Shown here piece by piece: positions 36,192 through 47,500 of a DNA stretch of 64,000 nt. The position numbers and the translations under genes are program-made. This DNA comes from Vesta saturnalis (Eukaryota > Arthropoda > Insecta > Coleoptera > Lampyridae). The stretch's first letter is position 1. Each line of letters starts with the position of its first letter. The notes under the pieces are model-generated. The model searched no databases. It saw only the letters and a program-made list of their open reading frames with translations, and was not told the DNA's origin. The stretch covers positions 62,001-126,000 of the forward strand of contig JARFJB010002195.1 of assembly GCA_036346205.1 (NCBI GenBank), in the 5' to 3' direction.

Positions 36192-37461
36192 ACATTATTC
36201 ATATATTTCAAATCTTGTAAACTTCATTTATAAATATTTGTAATTACTATAAAAATTAAAAAATACATTTTGTTCTTAATCTGCTAAACTTTTTGTATTA
36301 ATTTGCAAGTATGTATATTTTAAATAATATCATCTTGTAAACATATATCATTTATATAAAGCGCCCTTGTTGTCCGCTCCCTATTGTCAGCGCCATTATG
36401 TCGGCGCAGTTTTTGTCTGCGCCGTTATGTCGTGGAATCAGAAATGTATTGATAAACATTCCTGTGATATTTGCCAAAAGTATTAAAAAAACAATACAAA
36501 TCTCACTAATGAAACATTAATATGTTTTTATAGAGCATATGAAAATGCTGCAAGGGATACTTTCGGAAACTTGAGAATGCCACCTAGTGCTTTTTATATT
36601 TACATTTACGAGTTGGATGCTGTATTCTGCAAATCTTTTCCTATTTTAGGTATTCAAAATAATGTAGGAAATAAAATAAAATTAGACCTAGAAAAAGTGC
36701 CCTTTCACCACCCTTGTGATAACTTCCCTCAAAATTATTTAATATGCCTTTATACACGGATGCGAATTTTTTATACTTTAAAATATGCCAATAGAGACTT
36801 TAGTACACAAAAAGGAACGAAACAAAATAACAAAATTCTTAAGTTGCAACATTTGTAAAAATTAACTAATTAATAAACTTGTAATAACTTTTTTTGAAGT
36901 TTTAAATTTTGCGCGAGAATATTCCGCTTATATGAATTTGTGTATTTACTTTTGTTGCCCGCTTACTGGCAATTGTGAAAGGTATTATGCGCCTGGACGT
37001 TGCGCGAGTTCACACCGTGACTAAAGAATATTAACGTAGAGAAAGAAGCGAGTGAAGCGACACTCGCGTCGGAACCTTTGATCTTTCTGTACCCAATTTT
37101 CGTGGCCTTCAGCCATTTTGCTGGTAAGCCAATGGCGGGAATTTAAATTAATAACTACTCGGAAACGGAAAAAATCGTCTAGCGTTGAAATCAATTGTTG
37201 AAATATTTTGAGAACGACACAGTACGCACAAACCAATATTGCCGTCGCGTGCGCAATTCATAGCCATAGAAAAGTTAACTTTTAAGTAGTTAATTTACAT
37301 TTTGGTGCACGCTTGAGTTATAGGTTATATTTCTGATTTTTACATTTTCTTTTAATAAACAGTTCTTTTCAGAGCTCTTTTTCACCCTTTTTGTGTATAT
37401 TTTGGTAAGTTTGCAATATCTGTGCTTTAAGCGTAATTTACAAGTATATTTTTTTGTCTTT

Positions 37462-38040
37462 TTATAGTCACCAAACAAATCGAAATAGATCGGTGTTCGT
37501 GGAAAAATTCTACACAGTCAAGCTCGAGAAATTGTTGCAAACATCATAGAATTCATGACAAAAGAAGCCAGAGAGAGTGACAATCCCTTTGTCAAACTTT
37601 AAGGAGAGAACTTTAGCTGCTACAAAGATAGGTGGATTCAGTTATCGTAAAGTAACATCAGAAATGAAGGAAATTTCCCAAGGCAAAGCAACAAAGTTTT
37701 CTTCACCTAGAAAAAATAAAAACAGACCAAACCTAAAAGTAACGTGTATCAGGGGAAATTGGAGTAGATTAAATTATACATAATTTTTATATTATTGAAA
37801 AGGTAACGATACAATTTTTACATGGTAAATATAATTACATTTAAATTAACAGGTATCCACAATAAAATTCTGCAAAGGGGTATTGATTTTAAGGGTGGAC
37901 TTTCGACTTTGGGAAAGATGATTAAAAAATTGGGTTTTCGGTAAGTCATGTATATAACTATTTGTGATATTAACTTATTGCATAAATTTATAGATACTGT
38001 TAATAAAAGGAAGGTTCTGATGGAGTTATATGACATACGC
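37462..38040 (+). pseudogene. Relic N-terminal exons of an IS630/mariner-like (DDE_3) transposase inside P-2
   Basis: The plus strand shows a series of exon-like pieces: GVRGKILHSQAREIVANIIE then FMTKEARESDNPFVKL with stops around it, and ERTLAATKIGGFSYRKVTSE with KFSSPRKNKNRP in another frame (37606-37740). A TTAACAG acceptor and KILQRGIDFKGGLSTLGKMI ending at a GTAAGT donor (about 37850-37942) follow, then a TTATAG acceptor and NKRKVLMELYDIR (about 37995-38035). This order resembles the helix-turn-helix region of intron-bearing Tc1/mariner-like transposases with long N-termini seen in other insects. The catalytic part is absent. It may be cargo picked up by P-2 or an insertion that predates its last move. 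Confidence 0.5.
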
Positions 38041-38558
38041 TTAAAGTGTATCCAATATTTGTCAACTACAGCAATGTATTCAAGATAACGAGACCAATTA
38101 TTTTAGAAAATTTCAGAAATTAAAACACAGCTACTCATAAGTGTGTATATTCTTATTCTTTGCTCAGAAGATGTCAAATCAAATCAAAATTCATTTATTG
38201 TAACAATAATCCATAGTTTGTTTAATAATTGTATTATTGTTAAGTTACAATAAATGTACAAGAATGTTACGATATACATGCAATTTTCATAGTCAAATAA
38301 AACTTGTAAACCTCAAAACGTATTAGTAATACAAGCAACGTAAAAGGTGCTAAAACAATATCAATTTACATGAATTTCGGTGATTGGACAATTATTAAAA
38401 CCGTCATATATTAACAATTTTCAGTGGATTAGCATAAATATTGTGGTGTTAAAACTTCTTCAGTACAAAGATTTGTGAACAGACCCAAGACTGCAGTTAA
38501 TATAAAGGTTTTAAAAATAGAATAACATGTCTATTATTACAAAGTATTATATATACTA

Positions 38559-38874
38559 TCTTTGCCAGTAAAGAATTGACCTACGTCATCATCGAGTAAC
38601 GAATGAAAAATATGAGTCAACTTATATTCATAATAATAAATGAATAAAGATCAAACTTAATACATCTACTCTTAGATAAAAATTACAAGCATTTTTATAG
38701 GTCGTCTCTTTTCATTGTGTTTAAACAGTCGATAACATATGTCGGTTGCTCAAAATGCACTATGAAATGGTAACCATACTTTTTTGATGTATACTTAAAT
38801 ATGTGATGGCAAAATAAACATTTTATTTAGCAAGGTACACGTATAGACGTAGGTCAATTCTTTAGTGGCAAAGA
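38559..38874. mobile_element. 316-bp MITE with 29-bp inverted ends and TA duplication, inside P-2
   Basis: Left end TCTTTGCCAGTAAAGAATTG continues ACCTACGTC; the right end is its reverse complement with one mismatch (CAGT against CACT). TA is duplicated at 38557-38558 and 38875-38876. No coding capacity. TA duplication and length fit a Tc1/mariner-derived MITE. No element in this window shares these ends. Confidence 0.88.
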
Positions 38875-38984
38875 TAATAAGAACTAAATCTAAATCTATA
38901 AATGTAAAAGATTAACTATTTTTAGATGTTTTCGAGGTGTACTTTTACATGTGAAATTAGCATGCTTCAAGGTCTGAAAAATTC

Positions 38985-41570
38985 TCATCGACAGAAGAGC
39001 TTCATGACGTATTCTCTTGGAAAGTTGTTACACTGAGGTTCATAATGAATTTGTGCAAACAAAGTTAACAAATTATATCCAACATTGGGTAAAATACAAA
39101 GTTTTCTAAAATTAGTGGTAAATATATTTTCCATTTGTGCAACAAAGTTAATAAAATTAGTAGATGGCATAAGTAGGTTGCCAAATGTGTTCTTCTCTTT
39201 TGTTTCATACGCTTTAAAATGACAAAATATATTTGTAGCTGTCAGTTCTTGAATGGTACGAGATTCATTTTTACACAAGTCACAATTTGGATGAACATTT
39301 AAACATTTTTTAAATAAATATCCGCACACATAAGAAAGAGCATTTTCAGTTAATAAGTCTAGTTTTCTAAAATCCACTGATTCACTTGGCAACATCAAAG
39401 GTGCACTTGGAAGATCTACTTCCTGAAGATGTGGATTTTCAGAAGCAACTGAGGAATGTTCATTTAATAATGACATACAAGAATCTTCTTCACAGTTGCC
39501 ATTATTAGACGGTTGCATAAAGTTAATTGCAAAAATTTTTGTAAATGCATTTGTAAATTGTGTTGCTGTGGGATTTCTACAGTTTCCACCTTGACTTCTA
39601 GCAGAACCAAAAAAATTCTCTAGACAATCTTGGTTTAAACGTCGACAACATACAAATTGAAATCCAATATCTTTCAGCTCCACCCATTTATAGAAATAGA
39701 CCAGCCTTTGAAACACTTTACTTTATTTGTAAACTCTTTACCTTGTTTATTTGTCACTTTAATTTTATTTAATAAATTCAAACATTCATTTAAAAAGTTA
39801 GTTTGATATTCTGCTCCCATAAATGGGCGATTATACTGTTTAACTCCCTTTATTTTTGATGAATTAAACAAGTCAAATAACTTGTCAAATTTTTCAATAA
39901 ATCTAGCGGTGTCTTCTGCTTGTAACGGAAGCGCTCCTAGTGCTACATATGTAGAAATACCGACAGCAACGGATTCACTTAACACTTGAGTAGCATACTT
40001 TACACGCATTTTTTCAAAATTATTTGGGTTCACATGACTGTTGGTCAATTTGGGAGCGATCCTCAAGGGTTTGGTTTTGTCAGATTCGTAGAAGTCGTTA
40101 ATAGGATTCCAAGATGATTTAACGTGGTCATAACTAATTGTATGATTTATTAAATTATTTCTTACTGATTTTATTAAATGAGGTGGATCAAACATGTAAA
40201 ACACTTTTTGCTCTGCGACAAAAAAATATGGTTTGTCTATTGTAATACTTAATTTGTTCGCCAGTTCTATGAAGTTACCTCCTTGATCAGTGATTAGTAC
40301 TTTAGGAGAAGCACACGACTCATATAATCTTATTATAGCTCCACAATTTCCTTCAAGATGTCCCCTTTGCAAGTGTGTGTAAAATAAAATTCCAAGGGCT
40401 GTTTCCAATTTGTATATATGCCTCTTGCCATGATCACCAATACATTCTGTGCAAGAGAATAGTTTTTACCTTTGCCATCATCGTGAAAACCTATAATAGT
40501 ATCTTGTGATGAATTATAAAAAAGGTGCGTTTTTAAAGACATTTCATCAATGCATATGGTACAAACTCTTTCTTTATCACTAAGGCTTTGTAATTTTAAT
40601 TTTAAGGCATAGAAAACAAAAGTATTAAAACCCGTTTTAAAATGTAGGCCGCAGGTCATCTTTTGCAAACTTCTAACTGATGGTAATGCAAACAAGTTCT
40701 TTAACACTCTATAAGCTTTATGACTTGTAAAATACAATTGAAGCGTCAACTCCTTAAATTGTTTATTGTATCGTCTTCCTTGCGGTGCCCGATTGTAGAG
40801 AGAAGCTTGTTTTTTAACAAATGTTGAAACCCTTGGAGGAAGATATTGATCACACAATTGCTTAAATGTATTAATGTTAACATCAGATTCAATTTTACGT
40901 TGTTTCATGGCAAATAGCTTACGTTGAGACTGTTTGTGCATTTTCTGCAATTTACGTTTTCTGGGAGTAAGTAGACTAAGGCTTTATGGAGTTTGAGTTG
41001 CAACGGGACTTGTCATGGGCAGTGGTGAACTGTAAGCAAAAGTATCTGTTAATATGTTTAAAAAACGTTTTTTTTTCAAACAATAACAGATTTATACAAA
41101 TTTTTAAACATACTTTTCAACATTGACATCGATTTCTGATAAAGGATCTCCATGTAGAGTAACAGCAAAGGAGCAAGAAGGCTGGGGTTCATTTATCATG
41201 ACGTTGCTTACAATATTTGCCATATAAAGTATCGGTTTTGCATGAGGTTGTAATCTATTCCTTAAATCGTACAAGAACATACTATCTTCAAAATGGTTAG
41301 CACAAACTCGTAAGTTATTGTAACAATAATTCACATCATTAACCATTTTGATGTCCTCTCGACTACAAAGTTTTAACCATTCCTTGGACCTACAACAAAT
41401 TAAAATAATGAGTTAAAATTAAACCAAAAAGCATGCAATGATTTTGGTTATTAGGTACAATATTGTAACACTTACCTATTAAGATCTTTCGGAAATCTAA
41501 AAAAACTCATTTGGCCATTATTTCTTGTCATGCATGATTTAACGGCACAGAAATCACCAGGTTTCCCCAT
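38985..41570 (-). pseudogene. P-2 transposase, THAP domain to C-terminus (copy B)
   Basis: P-element/THAP9-family transposase; a GTP-dependent RNase H-fold nuclease in better-known members. Exon 1 (41570-41476) MGKPGDFCAVKSCMTRNN and exon 2 (41389-41114) RVCANHFEDSMF form a C2CH THAP zinc finger that would bind the ends. Exon 3 (from 41029) gives LTPRKRKLQKMHKQSQRKLF, a basic coiled-coil-like region, then VCTICIDEMSLKTHLFYN (catalytic Asp), VLITDQGGNFIELANKL (second Asp), FMFDPPHLIKSVRNN (read in the sequence as MFDPPHLIKS), DCLENFFGSARSQGG (acidic motif) and LTENALSYVCGYLFKKCLN. Intron ends are canonical. Lesions shared with copy A: a TAA in the exon 3 linker (about 40985) and frameshifts near 40345 and 39690. 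A full-length but inactive gene in an element with intact ends. Confidence 0.9.
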
Positions 41571-42003
41571 TTTTATGGTATTCTCCAACTACCAGATATT
41601 AATCTTCAGGTAGTAGACTACAAAAAAATAGCTATACAGTGATGTAATTTACAACAAATTATATATTGTAACTCACTTTTAATACTGCAACAAGTTATGA
41701 AAAGTTTATAGAACGTACAAAAAAACACGAGAACGAAATGTAAAGTATCAAAGCAAAGAATATTACTTGATCAAATTAAAATGAACAAAGTGGAATAAGT
41801 GAGGTTACGTCAGAAACAAAACTTTTTAGTAATATTTGTTTTTATTCAAGGTTATTTAGTAGCTCGATTAAAAAGAGAGAGGAGTTTTTATCTCTGTTTG
41901 TTTGAAAACTCCATTTTGTTGGTGATTCGGCGCACTGGAAATTAAAACATCCCGCCAACGCGAGTGTCGCTTCTTTCTCTACGTTAATATTCTTTGCCGT
42001 GAC

Positions 42004-42451
42004 CATCAACATCAAAGGTGCCGCTACCGAGACGAACTTCTGATAAGCGTAGCTTCTATATTCTGTGCTGATACTAACAGTAACCGTTGATTGAGGAATC
42101 GTTTTTTAGTCAATGCAGTAAAAGAATTAGATGCAGACCCTATTCCCGCCATTCCACTAGTGGACGACTTTGAACTATCATCTGTTCTAAGTTTCTTCAC
42201 AAACCTACGCAAAGTAAATTAAAATGATGATAAAAATTATAAAACATGTAACTTACTTGTCCATTTTATATTTACTGCAATCACTATTAACTTTTTTTAT
42301 AGGATTAGTGCTACCACGGTAGAATTAAAAAGACAAAACGAATTAGAATATTGATAACAAAATTAAAACAATCTTTTAAGAACCGCAGGTACGAATGCTT
42401 CGAATCTTTCCGAGCAAATGATCCAAATAAAGTAAATGTATAAATGCCTTT
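42004..42451. other. Unidentified sequence between P-2 and piggyBac
   Basis: This is the pre-insertion DNA in which both P-2 and piggyBac sit. The minus strand has one open stretch (42212-42024: SSTSGMAGIGSASNSFTALT, then KKRFLNQRLLLVSAQNIEAT) followed by a possible splice acceptor; I cannot assign it. Copy A counterpart: 18486-18926. Confidence 0.35.
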
Positions 42452-42845
42452 TTAACCCTTTCACTCCCATAATACCATAAATATTTCAGGACTACATCAT
42501 CCCAGAGGTACTTCAAAGTACCAACTTTTTCTTTTAAACGTAAATTGCTAAGATACATATTCAGACCTATGATGTATCATTTCAGTTAGAAATAACGGAC
42601 CAGTTATGCTAAGAAATAACCTATTTCCGTTACCAACAAAATTTTGCTATGATGTATCATGTTTTAGAGTTGGTTATCATAACTGATCCGTAATCGTCAA
42701 CCAGTTATCGGTAGCATAACGGCGATGTGAAACGGAACGAAAGTAGTGGAAGTTACGCTTTGAACTGCGGTATAGAAATAGTTGTCATAACCTCTGTGGC
42801 AAGTATAAATTTTTTTGGCGGCACGTTTATAATTTTTTTTAGAAA

Positions 42846-44126
42846 ATGGAAGGTTTACTTAATATTTTGCTACTTGATCAATTAATGAATGTTAACGAAA
42901 GGTACGTAAATGAAAGAAAATTCATACATAATACAAATCATTTCAATTCAGGCACCGATTAAGAATAGAACGTGGGCAAGTTAGAGATGCTAGTGATCCC
43001 TTTCAATTAAATGAGGACGTTTTTATAAAATATTTTAGAGTGTCTCGGAATGTCACTTTGAATTTAATTAATTTATTGGAACCCCATGTACAACAACCCG
43101 CTCGAGGAACTGGTGTACCCCTTCAGTTGAAGGTATGTTGATGTATCAAATACCATTACACAAACGAAAATACAATGGCCTCTTAATTTAATAATTATAC
43201 TTGTAGGTTTTAAGTGTTTTATATTTCTTGGGTCATGGTAGCTACCAAAAGTGTGTTGGTCTAAATCTGAATACTGCGATGGATCAATCCACATTCAGCA
43301 AAATTGTAGCAGAAATTACAGATGCTCTGGTTGAGCATTTACTAGCAGATTGGGTTGTGTTTCCTCAAACACCTGCACAGTTCAATGAAATAAAAAATGG
43401 GTATGTAGTATAAGTAATTGTGGTTTCACATGCTTAAAAATGCAAAATTAGCTTTATGGAAAAGTTTCAATTTCCTGGAATCGTTGGCGCAATTGACTGC
43501 ACGCATGTATCAATTATTGCCCCACCACAAGATGATCCAATTTATCCAGGGTTGTCATATTACAACCGTAAAGGGTATTATACTATTAATGTAAATGTGG
43601 AATGCACTTATTGGAAACATTTACTTAACATTATTTTTGAGATATGCGATTCAAATTTAAGTGTTAAATTGTAATGCCCGTTTTCCTGGTGCAGTACATG
43701 ACTCTGCTATCTGGTCCTTAAGCCAAGTGAAACATTATTTGCAGCATTTATACAATAATAGACAAATTCAATCTACTTGGTTAATTGGTAGGTAAATGAA
43801 ATAGGGAGGTATGTCCCTAATGTATGAGTTTCTTTGGAGACCCTGGGTATCCATTAGAGCCGTGGTTGTTAACACCGATTGAAGGAGCAATTCCGAATAC
43901 ACCAGAAGGACGCTACACCGATGCTCATACATCAGCACGCAATACAGTAAAACGTTTAAATGGTGTTCTTAAATGACGGTTTAGGTGCTTCATGAAACAC
44001 AAAACACTTCATTATCCTCCTAAAAGGGAATCGAAGATTATCCTTGCAGCTGTAATCCTGCATAACATTCCATAAAATGACGGATTGCCACCTGATGAAG
44101 ATGAGGGAAATAACGATCAATTTTAG
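42846..44126 (+). pseudogene. Harbinger-1 HARBI1-like transposase (copy B)
   Basis: Five exons with GT-AG introns: 42846-42901, 42952-43132, 43207-43400, 43452-43787 and about 43839-44126. Exons 2-3 encode EDVFIKYFRVSRNVTLNLI and VLSVLYFLGHGSYQKCVGLN (helix-turn-helix region). Exon 4 has FPGIVGAIDCTHVSIIAPP (first catalytic Asp) and GYYTINVNVEC, then after a frameshift NARFPGAVHDSAIWSLSQV (second Asp). Exon 5 has GDPGYPLEPWLLTPIEGAIP. In this copy the catalytic Glu of the NTIERLNG motif reads Lys (NTVKRLNG), a TGA follows GVLK, a second stop lies at HNIP*ND, and the exon 5 acceptor TTTCTTTAG has become TTTCTTTGG. Copy A keeps these three sites. Inactive as it stands. Confidence 0.9.
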
Positions 44127-44342
44127 ATGAACCACCGATTGAGAAACAGCACCAATTTCAAAATAATGTTATTGGTAAAGTAGTATTCTATTTATATCTA
44201 CTAATTAATCTATTAATTGTTTGCAGGTAATGTATTAAATGAAGCCAGACACATACGAAGTAGGCTTATTCATCAATACTTTCAATAAACATATTTTATA
44301 CAAGCAATGTAAATAAAAAAAAATTAAATTTTATATACAATC

Positions 44343-44860
44343 TCATAATTTGTCAAAATTTTCATATGTGCCAAACAATTTATAATATTCGAGTTTCAGC
44401 CGTTTGTTGTCAATTTCATTTTTCTGATTCATTGCATCGGCATGTGCTTGAATAGCATTTGCAACTAATACAATTGCATCTGCCTTTTGCTTCTGATTGG
44501 AAGTAATTTGCTCCTGGGCTTTACAGAATGAGTTACAAGCATCTGCCAGTATGTTATTTTGTACCTTTGCGGTGTTGGTTGCGGCCGTTTACCTTTAATC
44601 ATAAATTTACTGATTATGTCTGTTTTAAGTTATACATACGTTTAGAAGGTGTTTTTAACATGGCGGGTGTGTATGTATTACCATTGGTTTGCAGGTCATC
44701 ATCAAGTGGAATATCTATAAAAATTGAGATAGATAACAATAAGTTCAAGTTAAACATACCCGTAATAATTGGTGTTGTTAGCGTGGTAGTCATATTTTCA
44801 TCATTAGATGGATCCGGATCTTCCTCGTAGAGAAGTGGAATAGCTATAAAAGTTTATATA

Positions 44861-44916
<56 letters not shown>

Positions 44917-47460
44917 CACTGAAATTCCTCCCCTACTATTTAATAAATTACCTCTATTGTTAATATGTGGGTTTTGATATTGGTGATACTGTATTTAAAT
45001 AAATTGAAATATTTTTAATTAATTATATTTAAGATATGAATATTATTATTATAGTTAAGATTACAAAATAAAATCAAATAAACTCCGATAGAACAATGAG
45101 ACTCATCTAACAGGATAGGGATCAAAATTTAGAAGGAACTCTACCTTTAATATTGTAAAATAAATGCTCATGAACTTGATTTATATTATTTGATTGAATA
45201 TAATAATCATAGTAAATATGATTTAAAAGACATTGAGTTAAAGTCCTATTTATTTTTATAACATCTGAATTGATTAAATAAATTGAATTGTAATTTTTAA
45301 TTCGCATAGATATCTGCGTTATACCCTGTACATAACAAAATTCATTTAAAATACACGTGAGCATGCGCTGTGAATCCGCAACCATATGCTTTAACGATAA
45401 AGTAACGTGAACTTCGACACACAAGCAAGTATAACGACGTTTGAATAATAATAAAAAAAAACACAATTAATATAAACCATTTAAATTATTAGAACCAATC
45501 ATATTCCCTTTGGACATGTAACCTATACCTGTTGTTGCACATATGGTTATTACAAAGGATAGAAAATGTAAACATACCAATAAAGTATCAATGTCAACAA
45601 AGTACTCACATAAATGTCCTCCCTTCGTGGGTTACTGCTGCTGAAGATGATTGAAGACACCAGCTCCTGTGAACTGCAATTCTGCTTCTCGTACGTCCAG
45701 AGTTTTCTTTTAAATACCCAGCTTAATCACTTAGGTAGGTTTCACTAATAATATTAAGTATTCACGAATCTTTATTTTAGGCTCATCACTTGTTTATTAA
45801 TTAAATTCAAAATAAATTTTGAAAGGCATGGGTCGTTGATGGGTGTTGTAAATTAAACACACTTTTGATGCACAAGGTGTATAATGATAATAAAACTTGA
45901 AGACAACACAGTTAAATATGCACATCAACATAAACAATAAAAATTTAATATGAACAAAGTCGAACTAAGGAAATAATTTTATAACGTAATGAAAACTTCC
46001 GATATGTGGTTGGAAAAGGTAAACTAACCTTAATTTAAATTATTTCACGAACAAAACTATCACTTGTTTCGTGACCACTTCCGATACTAAACCGCACTTT
46101 GTTATTTGCCCGAAGTGACATTAATTTGTTTTTAAAAATTATTTTCAAAAAATTCCACAACAGCTTACTCTGGCAAGTTGTTGCAAAAGATGAAAATCAA
46201 GAGAGATTGTGAAGCTAAACCACTTGTATTTATATAAATCCACCTAACAACCAAATTTTCGAATGTTTTCACTAGTTACGACAAATACTTGCTGAATTTT
46301 TATTGGCTAATATAATTCTTAAATTACGATAATTCTTTCGCCCCGTTCAACATTTCTCAAATTTAAAAACATTTCCATAATCTCCATAATTTTATCTTTA
46401 ATTTGAAACTAAACATGATCTAAATCTAACACTTAACAACGATGTTAATTTTTACCCTTATTTATCGACTTTACACTAATTCTAGGAATTTTACAGGCCT
46501 GGAAATTACCCCTACATGAATAGGGGATGCTACTACACCCAAATATACATCTTAAACATGCCTACGGCCAATTTGAAAGGAAAATTACTTAAATTCTACC
46601 AAAACTCTTACAAACTAAAATTAACAAAAATGGACATAAATACAAGGAATTATAACATGAAATTGAGGCTACCTTACTAATTTTACCTCTACTAATTTAT
46701 TTTCTATAAATTGTCTCAGTTTAAAATACTTTTTCCAAAAATTTATGTTCGAGGGTATAACATAACCTCATTTTGTCTTTATAGTTTTAATGTTAAATTT
46801 CACACTTTTAAACACAATAATTGTTAATGTAAGTGTTTAAATTTAATGTTCAAGTCACAAATTAATTTATGTGCTCACTTTCGTAGGTAAATACGTTCTC
46901 CTACGACTAGTGTTGGAATGTTGTCACACACTAGTTTAAGGTCATAAACTGTTGATTAAACACATTAATCCCGGAACTGCTGCATGATTCATGTTATATA
47001 GTCACTCACTAATGTGCTTGATCTGTTTTTTCATAAGTTTTGCACTAATATGTGACTAACGCACAGATACGAATGTTTTCACACATCTTGGCTGCGTACA
47101 AGTAAATTGCGACATTGATACCAGCCTAAATCTAGTTTTAACATTATTTTTGTCAACCACAACCTGTATTACATGTCGTTAGGGAATATTGTTTAATATA
47201 AACTTACAAAACTAAGTGAAAACTTGAATTAACTCATAAACGATAACAAACATCCCCTATACTGCTAAGGTCTGTGTTGTCGAATACTTAAACTAACATT
47301 ATTAAAATTATATTAAGAAATATTGAAATTTTACAAACTCCTCAATGTTTATTAATCATTTTATTCTAGAATTATTAACTGAAATGTACCATTTTGTACA
47401 AACTAAAGTAAAACTTATTATGCAAATTTCATAGCTACTTGCAAGTAATTAGATTCATCT

Positions 47461-47500
<40 letters not shown>

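Larger units (their letters stand above)
34180..36434 (+). mobile_element. Mutator-like element (2.25 kb) with GC-rich subrepeat termini, copy B
   Basis: Terminal inverted repeats start CACGACRTAACGGCGCAG at both ends. The left terminus (34180-34345) is about eleven imperfect copies of a GGCGC...GACAAAAC unit; the right (36360-36434) has about five inverted copies. This GC-rich sequence stands out from its AT-rich surroundings. A 58-bp direct repeat with period 77 lies at 34521-34655. One transposase gene is inside. No target-site duplication is visible, and adjacent P-1 sequence has been lost. Confidence 0.85.
32220..36858 (+). pseudogene. P-1: P-element (THAP9-like) transposase relic, copy B, twice interrupted
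   Basis: Blocks in order on the plus strand: an exon with KEDFINFVKNNFNSSLANF and LTLYFLGPKVYRHLQETF (about 32330-32540), CIICIDEMSLNTHLLYN (about 32660), KLTNAHLNPTAFQKMKVSL (about 32925), KKSDGATANVTSKIKF ending at the TTAA of the piggyBac derivative, KGWQITINSVLNLFDDIK resuming immediately after it (34088-34140), then the MULE. C-terminal blocks DICQKYSKNNTNL, FYRAYENAARDTFGN and FPILGIQNNVG (36470-36670) follow. Comparison with P-2 shows that about 130 codons, covering the DCLENFFG region, are missing at the MULE site. A C-run (about 32784-32797) and several frameshifts add to the damage. This relic is a different lineage from P-2. Confidence 0.85.
37022..41996 (-). mobile_element. P-2: P-like (THAP9-type) DNA transposon, copy B
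   Basis: A 4,975-bp element. Inverted ends share AAAGAATATTAACGTAGAGA followed by AAGAAGCGACACTCGCG; the left carries an extra GAGTGAAGC. Exact 7-bp direct repeats CCGTGAC flank it (37015-37021 and 41997-42003), close to the 8-bp duplications made by P elements. It contains a spliced minus-strand transposase (38985-41570) and, downstream of it, a MITE and exons of a foreign transposase. It interrupts an unidentified sequence continuing at 42004. Confidence 0.92.

Noticed and set aside
46140..46560. Solo LTR inside the AT-flanked insert (TATA-like block plus TG/CA ends)
   Set aside because: No second LTR, primer-binding site or target duplication could be found; kept only as a promoter-like hint.
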